This document shows positions 1 through 12,511 of a stretch of DNA of 64,000 bases, in pieces. This DNA is from Pycnopodia helianthoides (taxonomy: Eukaryota > Echinodermata > Asteroidea > Forcipulatida > Asteriidae), in the NCBI GenBank assembly GCA_032158295.1, contig CM063255.1:3997501-4061500 (forward strand), in the 5' to 3' direction. The translations under genes were made by a program, and so were the position numbers. The notes under the pieces are model-generated. The model did no database searches. It was not told the DNA's origin and worked only from the letters and a program-made list of their open reading frames with translations. How positions within the stretch are numbered: the stretch's first letter is position 1; every line of letters starts with the position of its first letter.

Positions 1-2300
1 GTGAATCTCCGTTTTAGACATGACAAAAGAAACTAATTCGTTTTCCCCCTCCGCTTCAAATTATGATTGAGTGTGTTGACAGCAGTATTGAGATTAGATC
101 ACGAATGCAAGCAGAAGTCATTCGTGGACGCGTAAACACAATACTGCTCAAAAAAAAAAAAAAAAAAAAAAAAAAACTTGTCTATAAATCACTCTCGTTG
201 ACACAGAGCGAGTTGTAATGGACTTCATTCACCCATCAAGTAACACACAAATCATCCCTAAATTGACTACTGACATGGTTGTAGAACCAATTTAATAAAA
301 AGCATTCGCCAAGTCAGTCTGGGGAGTCCTGGCCCACATTAGCCTGCCTAATTGCTCCGCTGGATTGTTTACCTGCGATTAAATAATATTTATACAAAAC
401 TGTCGCTCAATATGTTTTTCCATTTGGAGGCTTACCCGGGGTGCATACATTTTTGTGGGTTGCATGGCAGACAATCAATGTAAAGAGCCTTTTTATAGAT
501 ATAACATTGCATTCGTACCCACTGGCGTTCCATTTTCGCAGCAAAAAAAATCGCTTGTATAGCAGCTAATGTTGTTGGCCATGTGGTGACGTGCAAAACA
601 GTTTGTCTCTAAAGGTTGAACGACAGAGCGCGCGAGGGGGGGGGGGTCTGCGAGAAAACATGAAAGGACAGACAACGAAGCGTGCCGCCTAAGAATGCCC
701 AATGGCTATATCTCGGAACAAGAATCGATAACAGTTTATGTTTATCGATTGCTAAGACATAACGCCGTTTGCGCCGAGACATCAGGTTGGTCCACCGAGC
801 TTTCTCGCCTTTTAAAACTCCCCAGGTCGCACTTGTTTTCCCCCGGTGCTTTTTTCTACAAAGGCTAGTTAGGTTAGCTCCGAGGGCAAGTCACAGGCTT
901 GCGTTACTAATGATTCTCTGTGCCGGTGATTTCAGCTACGTAAAGATGACGAAGAAGAAGACGATGAAGAAGGAGAAGAAAAAAAAAAACACGTGACCCT
1001 GTGATGACTTGATGACAGGGCGTACGTGGTTGTACTGACGTAATAACGGCGCGCCAACGTTTTTTTTTGTGTTTCTTCTTCTTTTTCTTCATGGCGTTAT
1101 CCTCTGAAGTGCGCTAGACAGTTAATCCATTTTGTCTTGAGCAAGCGGCTTGTTTTGGGTTCGCAAAACCCGTCATCTGTCATTACTTTTTATGAAGTCT
1201 ACCCACGGTTTAAGAACACACCATATCGAAATCCAAACTGACAGACTTTAAAGTATCAATCTTATGTAGAGGTAATAAAGTTTGGCAAGTGAGGATGACA
1301 ATATCCTCTCTTTGGGATCTTCGGAAGAGATTTACTCCTCCGATAAAATGACAATCTGGAATGTAAAAAAGACACCTGCTATGTTCTTTCCCATTGTGGT
1401 AAAAACCACATTACAACGTATACAAATTGAAACCTGCACTGGTCGATAGTTTTAAATGTATCTAGATAGAAAATAGGCGCTGCCCCCAGTCAAATTAGTT
1501 CAATCAAACAATCCAGCGGTGCTTCGGGGCCCGGATATTATTCGATCTGGTATGTTCTGTTTGATAAAATCTGAGCAATGAAGGGGCTGCAGATTGTGTA
1601 GAGGCGTGCACAGGAAGTGTGGTTTCTGAAAAAACCGTAGGAAATGCTGTTGTTCAATATTTAAACGGGAAACGGTTTCACTCAGGTCTTCGGAACACAC
1701 CAGGGGTCGGTCAGTGCCCTTATAGAGCTACCCCCAAAGATAGTTTAGGTTATGTAAGTATTGACCCAACCCTCTAACTATAGCACACTACTCGTCTCTA
1801 TATCTCCTTTTCTCTCTTTCTCCCCCCCCCCCACCCCCATCTCCCCAACCCCCTCCCCCTTCTCTCCCTCTTTTCCTTTACGTCCAATATGCTTTACCAG
1901 AAAGCTTTGTGTAATCGTGCTGGACGGTTAGTTCGTGTGTGCCACATTCAACATCTGCGATATTATCTCAACTCCGTGTACACGTTTTGTTCTCTTCTTC
2001 CCCTTTTCCACATGGATTGAAAAGAAAGTGATCACATTTCCAAGGCAATAACCATCACAATCATACGATAAATGATACGTCTTCAAGACAGACACGTTGT
2101 GGACGACAATGACAGATAATGTGGGAAGTATTGAGCAATCAAAGAGACAAACAGGCGGTGGAAAGAAATTTTGAAAAAGTTCTGTCAGACAATTTAAAAG
2201 TGCAAAATTTGACTTTTCAAGATGGCAGACGCGAGTGTCTCCGGTTATTTTTTTTTACATTACGAGCACCTTAACTTTCTGACTATATAGTTGAAACATT
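1..2300. other. No gene recognised; simple-sequence tracts only
   Basis: I find no credible coding exon. A run of A occupies about 150-176, a small inverted pair (GCAGTATTG / CAATACTGC) lies at about 80-150, purine-rich sequence lies near 945-990, and C/T-rich sequence lies at 1800-1880. Short open frames are random or low-complexity. Confidence 0.5.
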
Positions 2301-2739
2301 TTGTTATGCAATTGAGAAGAAAAACAGTCTCTGCACTTTACCAACTCTCGGGTCAGGGGTCATAGGGGCCTGACCCCATTCTTGGTCAGTGTGACCCGGA
2401 ATCTGTGTTAAAACACACTCAGAAATGGGTGAAACTGGCGCAGAACCAGAGCTAAACTCGCTTTTTTTTTTCAAAACCAGTTTCTGAGTCAGACTGACGG
2501 GCCCCTCTGGGACCCAGGATCTGCGTAAATTCTGACCCCGCAAGTTTGAAGTAACGAGAGATACCAGACTTGTAAAGGTCCAACCATAGCCTCTTCATTT
2601 GGTTGTAATGAACAAAATATTTTATAAACGATTTACAAAAAAGTTTGTGTTGCCTTACAAAGCGCACGAATCCACAAAAAGTGCTCATGGCGCTAATACA
2701 AACAAGAACGTTTGCAATAATAAGAGTAATAGCTATTCA

Positions 2740-2915
2740 TACCTTCAGTTATGCATATCTTAAATGTTCCTCTTGTAGCCCCTTACCAAGAGTGGTTTTT
2801 AGCTTGTTTGTGGAGACCTTTTGATTAATCTGTATTTAATATCTGTTTTGTTTTATGCAAAAATATAAATAAAATAAAATTAAAATAAATAAAATAAAAC
2901 AAAATAAATACGGAT
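2740..2915 (+). mobile_element. 3' end of a retroelement (family J) with A-rich tail
   Basis: The stretch CTTAAATGTTCCTCTTGTAG, continuing CCCCTTACCAAGAGTGG, recurs almost exactly at 50985-51045. Here it is followed by an A-rich AATAAAATAAA-type tail (2868-2910). The shared block plus A-rich tail suggests the 3' end of a non-LTR element; no coding part is intact. Confidence 0.4.
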
Positions 2916-3275
2916 CCCTTTTCTCTTGAGATGTTCATGGCGTAATAACTCACGATGAAATCATTTTTTTATGACCCCCCTTTCGGCAAACAGGTAGGCG
3001 TGTCAACTAAGATAGCGATCCGAAAATCTTTTGTGGAATCCCTGCTTTGTGTGGCTGCTTCAAACGTGATTTTTCCTCGAAACACCCTAGTCTGTTGATC
3101 TGGTAAGTAAATTAAGTTGTGTTCATAATTATAGGCAGTGCAGTTTACACCACACATCTTGGCAAATCCATTCTGTGTTTTTTTCGTATTCTAATAAAAT
3201 GCACCTTATAATTATGTCAGTTATATTATCCTAAGGTGAAACTATTTAATGTGAAAATCTAACTAGTCTAAGCTG

Positions 3276-3975
3276 TTTTCAAGTATAACCTTTCGGAACC
3301 GTTCGATTGTTTATATCCTATCTAAATGTAGATATAAATACAATAAAACTAACCTGTGAAAGTTTCCTTCCAAAAGGTGGTCGCGTTTTTGAAATATTGC
3401 CAGAAAGTCTGAAGCGTTTCTGTCCACGCAGGACGATTATTCCGTTAAGGAGAATGGACGAGAAAGTGTAGATTCGTGAATAGAATGTACGAGCCGAAGG
3501 CGAGTGCATTGTGTTCACGAATCTACACTTTAGAGTCTATTCTCTGACTTAAACTATTTCCTGAAAGCCTTTGTTAATACATTAAAAGCTGTGTTTGGTG
3601 CACATCATGTTATCCTTTCAATTTGGAAAGACATGCAGTCATGATTTTCCCGTCGAACATTTCACTTTAGTTTGTAACGAATCCACTCAACTGTAGATTC
3701 GTTAGTTAAGTGTAGATTCGTAAAAATAATCTACACCTTGAACAATAGAGTGACGTCACAGAAATAGTTTAAGTAATTGGAATACACAATCTGAAAGACG
3801 TTTCTCAGACTGTTATTTAAAAAAAAAAATCCTTTCTCTAAAACCAAATTCCTTAAAGGGGAATTGATTCTCGAAATGTTATACATTATCAACAGCTGCA
3901 GTGCTCCTTACAAAGTTAAGTTTGCATGGTCATTCGTTTTTGGAGTAATTACCAGAGGTATTCACTCCCTTTGAA
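3276..3975 (+). mobile_element. Family D element, split by a nested insertion
   Basis: The left part (3276-3444) matches other D copies: CGGAACCGTTCGATTGTTTA, then ACCTGTGAAAGTTTCC and AAAAGGTGGTCGCGTTTTTG. The right part resumes at about 3773 with GTAATTGGAATACACAATCTG and runs to ATTACCAGAGGTATTCACTC. About 328 bp of unrelated sequence separates the halves. Non-autonomous, no coding capacity. Confidence 0.7.
3445..3772. mobile_element. TTAA-flanked insert with inverted subterminal repeats
   Basis: This insert interrupts the family D copy and has TTAA at both ends (3445-3448 and 3769-3772). GTGTAGATTCGT occurs near 3467 and again near 3710, with the inverse ACGAATCTACAC near 3516. TTAAACTATTTC at 3551 is inverted as GAAATAGTTTAA at the right end, so a 222-bp inner element may sit in an outer one. 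Confidence 0.55.
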
Positions 3976-4654
3976 AAGCTGATTGTCCTTTTTCTAACCT
4001 GTGGAGTGTCTGACTAGCGGTGCCCATCAGACAGTCGTAAACAAGCGTCGTTGAAAGTTGGCGCTGTCCCTCTCCGTCAAAACCATGTGCACGTTAAATT
4101 ATGTTCGCAATAATTATTTTCCGAGAAAGGTGTATCCTGACTCGTTTAAAGTGCAATAACACCTAGGATGTATCAACACTAGTTGGGTACGTAACTGCTA
4201 ATCATATCCGGGCCTAGGTGTGATTCAGCTGGGGCAGGTGTGACGGGACACTGCGGCGCGAAATTGGCGGGAACTTCTCTACACTTTTTGTAATGTCACC
4301 ATTGAGCCCGGCCGACGTGTTGTGCTAGCTGTACACTCATATTGTTGCACACCGTCCCGCGCGCGTTAGATAGCTATGCATATAAAGTTGATTGGATTTT
4401 GTTTTTTTGTTTTTGTGGAAATTTTGGTTTGCGAGACGGCTAAATATAATTTTCCAATTTGCATGAAATTGTGAGGACGTTTCCGGGCAGTGAGAGGAAA
4501 CAGTTGGACCTTGAAGTTCATTTCGAGGAATGGTCATCTTGGTCGCCATAGGTCGCATTGTGACGTTATGCAACTATCATTTGGGAATGAACAAAAGAAA
4601 ACTTGAGTATAGGGCGGAACTTGAACTTGTTGCCGCCTCGAATTAACGTGCTCT

Positions 4655-4866
4655 GCCAACTGAGCGGTGAAGCCTCAGCTGCCGCTTCCCAGGTTGTACC
4701 ACAGTGTATAGTACGCGTGGGTGTGGCTAGGGCAGTTCGGTCAAATGGCTTCTGACTGACACCCCTAAAACAAAGGTATTGACAAGATGGTGGAGACAAC
4801 CAACATTATAGGGCTAGGTAGCTTAGTTGGCAGAACGTTAATCCTGAGGTCGCAGACTAATTTTCC
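4655..4866 (+). mobile_element. tRNA-related SINE copy (family K)
   Basis: The block CTGCCGCTTCCCAGGTTGTA through GACACCCCTAAAACAAAGGTATTGAC and on to GGCTAGGTAGCTTAGTTGGC matches 44735-44930 in the same order. The end has a tRNA-like box A (TAGCTTAGTTGGC). Family identity is inferred from the two-copy match and the box A. Confidence 0.45.
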
Positions 4867-5790
4867 GTGCCAGTCCTCTAAAAACACTATATGATGCTTA
4901 TATACAAAAACCATCAAAATGTTTTATATGGGCACACTGGTCTCATCTTAATGGTCTGTTTACACAAGGCTACATGTATGATTCACTTTTCCCTTACACA
5001 CATAAATGTTTCTTTGTTCAAGCCATTTGTTGTCACCTGCCAGTTTCCCTCATGGTTTATTACTTGCTAACTTAGTTCATGCATTACACCAACTAAATAC
5101 TACTTCATAATTGATTATTTTCTTCAGGCAGGTATTCAATTACCGGATTTCCGGTAATTCATAACGGACCTCACAAAGCCACACACACACAAAAAACGTA
5201 CACGGCTCATTGTCATCAGTAAAGAGGAACGAGGTTGATGAGTGAAAAGAATTAATAGCATGGTGAAGAACCAGTGAAAATACGAGTACGGGGACGAGCA
5301 TTGTCTGTGGCAGAACGTATATATTGTTTTTCGTAAACAACGGTAACGAGAACGAGTTACAATAACGACGAAATTAAGTCAGGATATAAAATGGTACGCG
5401 AGTACGTCTGAAACTATCAATATAATACCGAAATAAATTTTAACTGATTTGCATGTGCTTTTCATTAAACAAATAAAATATTGCAGTATTTACGTATGGT
5501 TCCCATAAAAAAAAAACGGGTATCCTTAATTTTTACGGTAAGCAACCGTTCTGACAGACAAGTCACTGTGTTTTTGTTTAATATTTTTTTTACAGTAAGT
5601 TGAGTACATGTGCATGTTTGTATGGCAAAATAGAGTACGACACGTGACGCGTGTTCCACCAATCAAATGACAATGATCGAGAAGTGCGGTGGTGGGTTAA
5701 GAGTTCAAACAATACTGAGTACGAGCACGTATACGGTGAGTGTTGTCGAATGTAACCCACACTAGTGTGTTTCGAAAGGGCTCACACACA
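4867..5790. other. No gene or repeat recognised
   Basis: AT-rich sequence with short frames only. I see no splice-bounded open stretch and no match to the repeat families elsewhere in the window. Confidence 0.4.
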
Positions 5791-5799
5791 CTTTCAAAT

Positions 5800-6040
5800 T
5801 CATAGGCCACGGTCATTTCGCTCGTCCCCAGCGCCTTGCCTTAAAACCAAAGGCGCTGGGATGGGCAAACGTATCAAGCACGCTCATTGGTTAATGCTCA
5901 GTCCCATCATGCATCACAATCACACTGCAAAGCACTGCACGCATGACGTACTTCTTGAACAAGAATCTGTGCAAGCTGATTAGCCCATCCCAGCGGTCCT
6001 GGATAGGCCGCTGGGGCCGAGCGAATGGTCATATTCGCTA
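5800..6040. mobile_element. Fold-back element with GC-rich arms
   Basis: GGTCATTTCGCTCGTCCCCAGCGCC near 5810 is mirrored by GGCCGCTGGGGCCGAGCGAATGGTCAT near 6009. An inner pair GGCGCTGGGATGGGC / GCCCATCCCAGCG is also present. The region can form a long imperfect hairpin, typical of MITE-like fold-backs. No second copy is in the window. Confidence 0.5.
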
Positions 6041-7540
6041 TCTCCATAATATCCAAATATGAAACTGCCACGATCTCCTGTGGTATTCGTTAATATATGC
6101 CATTCCAGGCAGAGCGGGAATAATGGGACACTTAATTAGGAAATATGATATTTCTTAGGAATCCCGCGATATTACGCGGTAATTGTAATCAAGATTTTGG
6201 GTGGTTTAGATTTTGGGCTGTTCAGACTCTGCTTGTAACTTGATGAGTTCAATTTTTGTTTCATATATTTATATTCTCGTCTTCAAGATTCGAGAATCCA
6301 TAGAACCTTCCAATAATCATCAAATTTAACTGTATGCAAAAAATCCTATCTCCTGGCGAAAGTATCAAGTAATAATTCAAATAAACTTGCGGCAATATAT
6401 TTACCATGGCTGAAAAATGAATACAAAATATCGGTTTTCGTATGATTTAAAGTGCGGTTCTACATATTTGTAGTACCGCAGGCGTACACATTTAAAATAT
6501 AGTTCCTAAAAAGCACTTTCTTGAAAGTTTTGGTCTTTGAATTGACCGAAATATACATTTCTTTGCTGGATGTTGTAGACTTTCAGCAAAATACTATAAC
6601 CAGATTTCCCTTCATATAAATGAAATGTGAAGTCATGCCTTTTATAGTATTAGGTCGGTTCTTTAGAACCCACAAAGTGTACAGACGTAAACCATGGTAC
6701 CACAAAGTACCAATACACGATATCGAAATGCGGCAGCGTGTATTACGAGAATTGTAATTGGATTAAAACGCATGCATGCAAAAGGGTGGAAATTACAACC
6801 TTGGATCGGTAAAGGAGGGCAAGTTTTTGTGCAGGCGATTTTGAATATATTATTCGTTTATGAGGCACGATTTGTAAGATGTCATCGTGTCCTTGAAAAA
6901 AAGGGGAAAAGTAAACAATAAAAAGGGGGTGAAAAACGTAAGAAGACTCGAGGTAATTTATAAGCAATGTATGATTGAAAACTAATTGGTACAGTGAAAT
7001 AACAAGAGTATCCAGTAATTGATATGGTGTAGAGTGGGTAGTGGGTAACCCTGTTCCCCTCAAAAAGAGCAGTTAATGAAGATCGAACTTTGGAAGCCAG
7101 AAAGGTAATGAAAACATTAACCAGATCGCAGGCAAGCATATTGCAATCACATTTTCGGAAATAGTTTAATCAAGTAAATGTTCTTCAACATTGTACTTTG
7201 TCTCTTAAAACCAGAAAAAGGCTTGCCGAGCCGGCGGGGAGAGAAGAAAATGTTATGATTTGGGAACTCGTATTGGCGGCTGATTCGATTAAGGGCGAAG
7301 CAAAGTAGACCAAGGTCTCCCATATATCCCCCGTCACAAACTTAAGACCTTGACTCCAAAAAAAAAAAGAGAAGAAGGCAGAAGATGTAGCCCGTATTTA
7401 CAGAAAGCGTAAACGGAATTGCAATCGCTTCAATCAGGAGGGCGCGGGATTGAGAACTGCAAACAACGGGTCACCCGGGGTACGAGTTGGTACCCGGAGA
7501 TTGTAAACCTATTGAGTGGGATACAAGCATGCAAAGTATA
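6041..7540. other. No gene recognised
   Basis: No coding signal on either strand; the 106-codon minus-strand frame at 6743-7063 has no domain pattern or sensible splice borders. No family repeat was noticed. Confidence 0.4.
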
Positions 7541-7542
7541 AC

Positions 7543-7928
7543 TTAAAGGAACATTACATAATTGATTTTTGCTGACAAAACAGTTGCTGGCAGTGTAATC
7601 ACTTTATGTAATCCACCATATACATCAACTGACAAACCTGTAGAAGTTTGAGATCGATCGGTCATCTGGGTCACGAGAAAATAGTGAAAAACCGATCGAT
7701 CGGTCATCTGGGTCACGAGAAAATAGTGAAAAACCGATTACACATTTGCACGAAATCATATAGATTCAACAAAATGAATAAAACGCTCACTGAGCGATAA
7801 ACTCCAATCGGAAAATTAGTTTATTCATTTCTCATCAAATATGATGACAAATTTCAGACATAAATATTTCAAGGGATGTTTCCTACTATCATCATATTTT
7901 TCTTACCAATTCTGTAATGTTCCTTTAA
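7543..7928 (+). mobile_element. Family C element (copy 1)
   Basis: It starts TTAAAGGAACATTACATAAT and ends ATTCTGTAATGTTCCTTTAA, giving inverted ends bounded by TTAA. Inside is the shared block CCTGTAGAAGTTTGAGATCG. It carries a private direct duplication of about 43 bp (GATCGATCGGTCATCTGGGT and following) at about 7651-7737. No coding capacity. Confidence 0.85.
7651..7737 (+). repeat. 43-bp direct duplication inside family C copy 1
   Basis: GATCGATCGGTCATCTGGGT through GTGAAAAACC appears twice in tandem here but once in the copies at 29514 and 33638. It arose after this copy inserted, or in its source copy. Confidence 0.8.
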
Positions 7929-9895
7929 CACAATCAGCCCAATTAAATACACGATCAGAAATGTCAAACATTTAGCTCGGAGCTAATAACTCAGACTTTT
8001 CGGTTAAAAAAGCGCGCCCAAATAAAGGTTTTCTCGTTCACCTGTTATGACGCTTGCTAATTGATTGAGTGCAGCATGGATGTATGATTGTATAACTATT
8101 ACACGGAAGGAGGCGAACGTTTGTATACATATGGTTTACGTTGAAAATTTAGTTATAAACATCTCATGAAAAAATATTGAAAGCGGCTGGTTTGAGGATA
8201 CTGGTATGGTTGGCGTATGTTAAAACATACATTTGTGTTGCAATAAATCCTAAGGCACCAACAATATAGTAGGATCTTCAATGTTGACATTTTCCTTATA
8301 TTTGTATATTTTATTCAACAAGGACTGCCACAATAAACATCTATCCGGAAAAAATCTGGATATCATCAAAACTTTTTGTTCGTGGTCACACTGGTCTCAC
8401 CCCCTTGACTTCATTGCACACTGCTACATGGATACAGTTCACTCTATGAACACGTAAAACCATCGTTCTGCGTCGGCAACTGACTCAAAATGGAACGTAC
8501 GCAAAGTAAGACCAACCCAGAGAGGGTTTTTACTGAAGACAACCCTAGAACAACGAAACGTCGAGTTGTTCCGTCACCGAATATTTTCAGAACTACGGGG
8601 GGGGGGGGTGTTTACATGGCGTATACAGCAAATCCTACTTAGAAGTTTCGAGGACTCTTGAGTAAGACATCCTGAATGAATGGCGTCCACAGTTATGGGT
8701 TGTTGAAAAAACTCTTTCTAGCAAAATCATAAACAACTCTGACTCCAAGCTCTGGTAAATTATGTTTGTAGTGAGCTACTTTTTATGTAGGCACGTGCAG
8801 GGACCCAGTGGAAACTAGTTTGAAATATTTAGGCACACCTTGTGTGAATAAATTTCATAAACAAATACAATAATATCACTGAATCGTTTTCATAAACCAT
8901 ACAGCATAGATATTTATCAAAGTCAATGTAAGGTTACGTGGTAGCTATACTATAGACGCGGGCAAAATGATGTACGTACACTAGCGCGGCAAAAAAGGAA
9001 ACGGAGAAACCCGACCCTGCCCCCCGTACCTCGGATAGAAAAAAAGCCGCATTTGACAACCAATAAGACTTCTATAGTTATCGATCTCAAACAGTCAGCG
9101 GAATCATAGTCAAAGGGGGTTTATTGTGAAGTTGTGGGCGCTCGCTGCCTATTCAATAACATCTTCCTTTCCCTACAAATGTTCTTTACTTTATGAATTG
9201 TGAGGAATTTCGCAGCGCCGTTTATCAAATAACAGGAAGGGTAGCATTAGAAAGCTCAGTTTGATAAAAGAGTGGCATGGGTCTTTCTTGTTTTGTTGAA
9301 GGGAAAACATTTTGACGGTTGAACATTGAGGGTGAATCGAAATTCAGGGACAAACAAACTGTAATCCAGACGACCCTTTTTTTTTGACAGAGTCCCGATT
9401 TCACAATTTGTTTGTATAATAATTGGTTTGCAAACTCTAACCATGACTTTCTTCTATTCAAATGGACTGTGATATATCAGCTGGGATAAGCTTTGTCTTG
9501 TATTTATTGTGATTTAGTTTTACGAATAAGTGTATTGTTAAAAGTAAAAAGGTTCGTTAATATTTAACATAAATTCCCCACTCCTCAGTTCATTTCACTT
9601 CCACCACAACTCTTAGAAAATTGTGTGTTATTGGTTTAACGGAAGACCCTACATATTTCCGTTTTATCAGATTAAGATATTTTTTTATACTTCTTCCCAT
9701 GTTTTACGTTACTGCTTCCTTTTAAGCGTCGTCCGGGGAAACGTAATAGCTCGGAATGTTTCTCACGGTTTCAAAGAGACATTCATGTAAAGGGAGGTGT
9801 TGTGTAATTTGGTGAATCTGAGTCCTTTCTCTAGGAACTGAGCAATCCGTCCGGGCGACCTTGACGACGCACCAAACACTTCGTTCCTAACTCAT
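7929..9895. other. No gene recognised
   Basis: AT-rich sequence with a G10 tract near 8599 and no credible exons. The overlapping minus-strand frames at 9225-9461 have no family features. Confidence 0.4.
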
Positions 9896-9909
9896 TTACA
9901 TAATTGTGA

Positions 9910-10044
9910 GAATAACTACAAATAGTAAACTTGCGGGTACAACCATGAGTAAAAAATCTCCTTTGAAAGACGTGTCGGCTCTAAAGAGAGCCGGTGTGGT
10001 CTCGACGTTTCGAACAGTATACTCTGCTCGTCTTCGGACACCAC
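9910..10044 (+). mobile_element. Family F element with exact 14-bp target duplication
   Basis: The 135-bp unit contains AGTAAACTTGCGGGTACAAC, GGCTCTAAAGAGAGCC and TCGACGTTTCGAACAGTATA. It is bounded by identical TTACATAATTGTGA at 9896-9909 and 10045-10058. A duplication of that length fits target-primed retrotransposition. Minus-strand reading gives the hammerhead-like core described in the findings, with the first box imperfect (CCGAAGA). Confidence 0.75.
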
Positions 10045-10282
10045 TTACATAATTGTGATTTGTTACGCAGCATTATTCGTTTTTTTTTTTCAACGTATTT
10101 ACGAATCACCTACTTTACCGGCCTTTAAAATAAAACAATACCTCGTGACTGCTCCAACGTTCAGATCGGTTTGGTTGTTGAATTTTCCATTACTATTATT
10201 ATTGTTATAATTTTGTTTGAACCAATTTGTTTTATCGTGCCCACCCAAACGTTATTATCTAGTTTGTTTTTGGACGTCTGTC

Positions 10283-10656
10283 TTAAAGACACTGGACACC
10301 TTTGGTAATTGTCAAAGACCATTCTTCATCTCAACATATGCACAAAATAACAAACCTGTGAAAATTTGAACTCAATTGGTCGTCGAAGTTGCGAGATAAT
10401 AATGGAAGAAAAAAACACCCTTGTCACACGAAGATGTGTGCTTTCAGATGCTTGATTTCGAGACCCCACGCGTGAGGTCTCAAAATCAATTCAAATATTT
10501 TCACTGAGAGATTACTTCATTCTCAAAACGACGTTACTTCAGAGGAGCCGTTCTCACAATGTTTTATACTATCAACAGCTCTTCATTGCTCGATACCATT
10601 TTTTTTTATGCTAACAATTATTTTGAGTAATTACCAATAGTGTCCAGGCACTTTAA
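10283..10656 (+). mobile_element. Family A element (copy 1)
   Basis: TTAAAGACACTGGACACC at the left and GTGTCCAGGCACTTTAA at the right are inverted ends bounded by TTAA. The interior has CCTGTGAAAATTTGAACTCA, ATTGGTCGTCGAAGTTGCGA and a central palindrome GAGACCCCACGCGTGAGGTC near 10460. About 374 bp, non-coding. Confidence 0.85.
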
Positions 10657-10659
10657 CAC

Positions 10660-11440
10660 TTCTCTTAAAGTTTTTGCAAACTTTCATCTAGTGTTTGCCG
10701 AGTGTAGTCTGGAAGCTGGTGTTCGCAAGCTATTTCCTCTGCCGTTTTTCCTTTACACAGCAATTAAAATTGTCAACCCTGTCAGCAACTCGACATTCGG
10801 TTGCCATGGAGAAGTTTTCTTTATTGAATAAACCATTAATAATAATAGTGATAACAATACACACACACAAAAAAAATACCCCCCCCCCCATCTTGAATAT
10901 TTGTTCACTACCCTTTTTAATGCAAACACTGGGCGACCTCCACTAAGTGGATTTGAATGTAGAGAAACGACTTTGGACGAGACCGCGCTTCAATCCATTT
11001 GCCAAAGTCAATGTCAGAAAAGCCTTGGACGCGGTCATTGTATTTTTTTAAACAGAAGATTTACATTGTTCGTCCGTTGCGGTATAGGAACCCATTGATA
11101 AGCCCCAACTTTAAATGCCTCGAGCCACACTGTCACTGTCAGAGAAGGTTTTATTGTTACGCGGATAAAGACGCATTTGGAAGTGGGTCATCTTCAGTTA
11201 TTAGCCCGCCCGTGGAGTGCCTCTAGTGTTTTTGGAGTAGCATTTATAGGTGATGTTTGTATTGATTCATCGGTGGAAGAACGTCTTTTTTTTTTTCTTT
11301 TTTTTTTTTTCTTTTTCTTTTTTTGGGGGGGGGGGGGGGGTGGACCCCACAATTTCCTTCCTATCATACAACAAGCATACGCCCGTGTGCTTGAATTTTC
11401 CAATTCATTTCAACGTGAAGTGTTTACAGGCAGGATAAAC
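10660..11440. other. No gene recognised; T-run then G-run
   Basis: The only clear structure is a long T/C-rich tract followed directly by about 16 G (11285-11341). Open frames across it are poly-Phe/Gly or poly-Lys/Pro artefacts. Confidence 0.45.
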
Positions 11441-11449
11441 TTCTGGTAA

Positions 11450-11655
11450 AACAAAATAGCAATTATGTGAACATTTGGGCTCAATTGGTCATCGAAGTTG
11501 CAAGAAAAAAAAAAAAAAATGAAATAAAATTGCATATAATTGTGTGCTTTCAAATGCCTCAGAAAGGCTTCATGATTGAAGCCTTTCTCAGATTAAAATA
11601 TTTTAGTGAGAAGTTACCACTCTTTTAAAAACTACATTACTTCAGTGAATGTTGT
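11450..11655 (+). mobile_element. Family A-like fragment with a different centre
   Basis: TGTGAACATTTGGGCTCAAT, GGTCATCGAAGTTGCAAG and later TTTTAGTGAGAAGTTACCAC follow the order of family A. The centre is GAAAGGCTTCATGATTGAAG plus CCTTTC, a palindrome unlike the ACGCGT-centred copies. Both ends are missing. Confidence 0.55.
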
Positions 11656-11699
11656 AATAGGTTTCAACATGTTGTATTAGGTTTCAACATGTTAATAAT

Positions 11700-11800
11700 A
11701 ATAGTAACCAGTCTTATATAGCGCTTTCCATACCCGATGGGGCATCTTAAAGCGCTCAGTATTTTTCCTGCAAGGTTTGTGGAGCTACGTTTTGAGACCT
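11700..11800 (-). mobile_element. SINE/LINE tail fragment
   Basis: TCTTATATAGCGCTTTCCAT, then ACCCGATGGGGCATCTTAAAG and TATTTTTCCTGCAAGG, is the reverse complement of the 3' tail seen at 49508-49580. Confidence 0.5.
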
Positions 11801-11963
11801 TTTTACTTTTGTATAGCCTCACGTAATGGTTCACAAGGTGCTGCCAAGGGTTGAGAGTGTTATACGGTGTTCTGGGTCGAACAGTCCAAGACATGGGTTT
11901 TTGCCTTGACGAGTTGACGTCTGAAGCGCCATCATTTTTAGTGCATATACTGAGACAAGGTTT

Positions 11964-12309
11964 TTAATGGCCCTGTACACTATTGGTAAGATCGAAAAAC
12001 ACAAATGTTCACACATAACTTGCATGATTTAAAGTAAGTAATGGTAGAAAGGGTTCCTTAAAATGTTTCTGTCTAAAATGCTATCGTTTCTGAGAAATGA
12101 GTAAAACAATAGTTTTTATCACGCGTGATAAAAACTCGATGTTTGAAAAAACTGAAAACACATAAGGTCTCTTTTCACTATTTTCTTTCGACCTCGATGA
12201 CCAATTGAGTTCAAACTTTTACAAGTTTGTTTGTTCATGCATAGGTTGAATCACACAAAATGTGGACACTGATTTTGAGCTGATACCAAAAGTGTACGTC
12301 ACCTTTTAA
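11964..12309 (-). mobile_element. Family B element (copy 1)
   Basis: In reverse orientation it starts near CCAAAAGTGTACGTCACC and ends at GGCCCTGTACACTATTGG. TTAA borders are present though the right end has drifted. The interior has ACCAATTGAGTTCAAACTTT and a central palindrome TTTTATCACGCGTGATAAAA near 12115. Confidence 0.8.
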
Positions 12310-12511
12310 ACGACGACTGGGCAATGTCAAATAACAAGGGTCGGTCTTATGTAATACCTAGTCATTTCTATGTTCTGACGGTGCACTTCACTCAAACCGT
12401 AGGATATCACAGTGTCTTATAAGAAAGTTAATTATCACCGACGTATCGATTTGTCCTGAAAAACTCCATTTTAACTCCCCCCCCCCCCCCCCCCTCAGTC
12501 GAACGTGGAAC

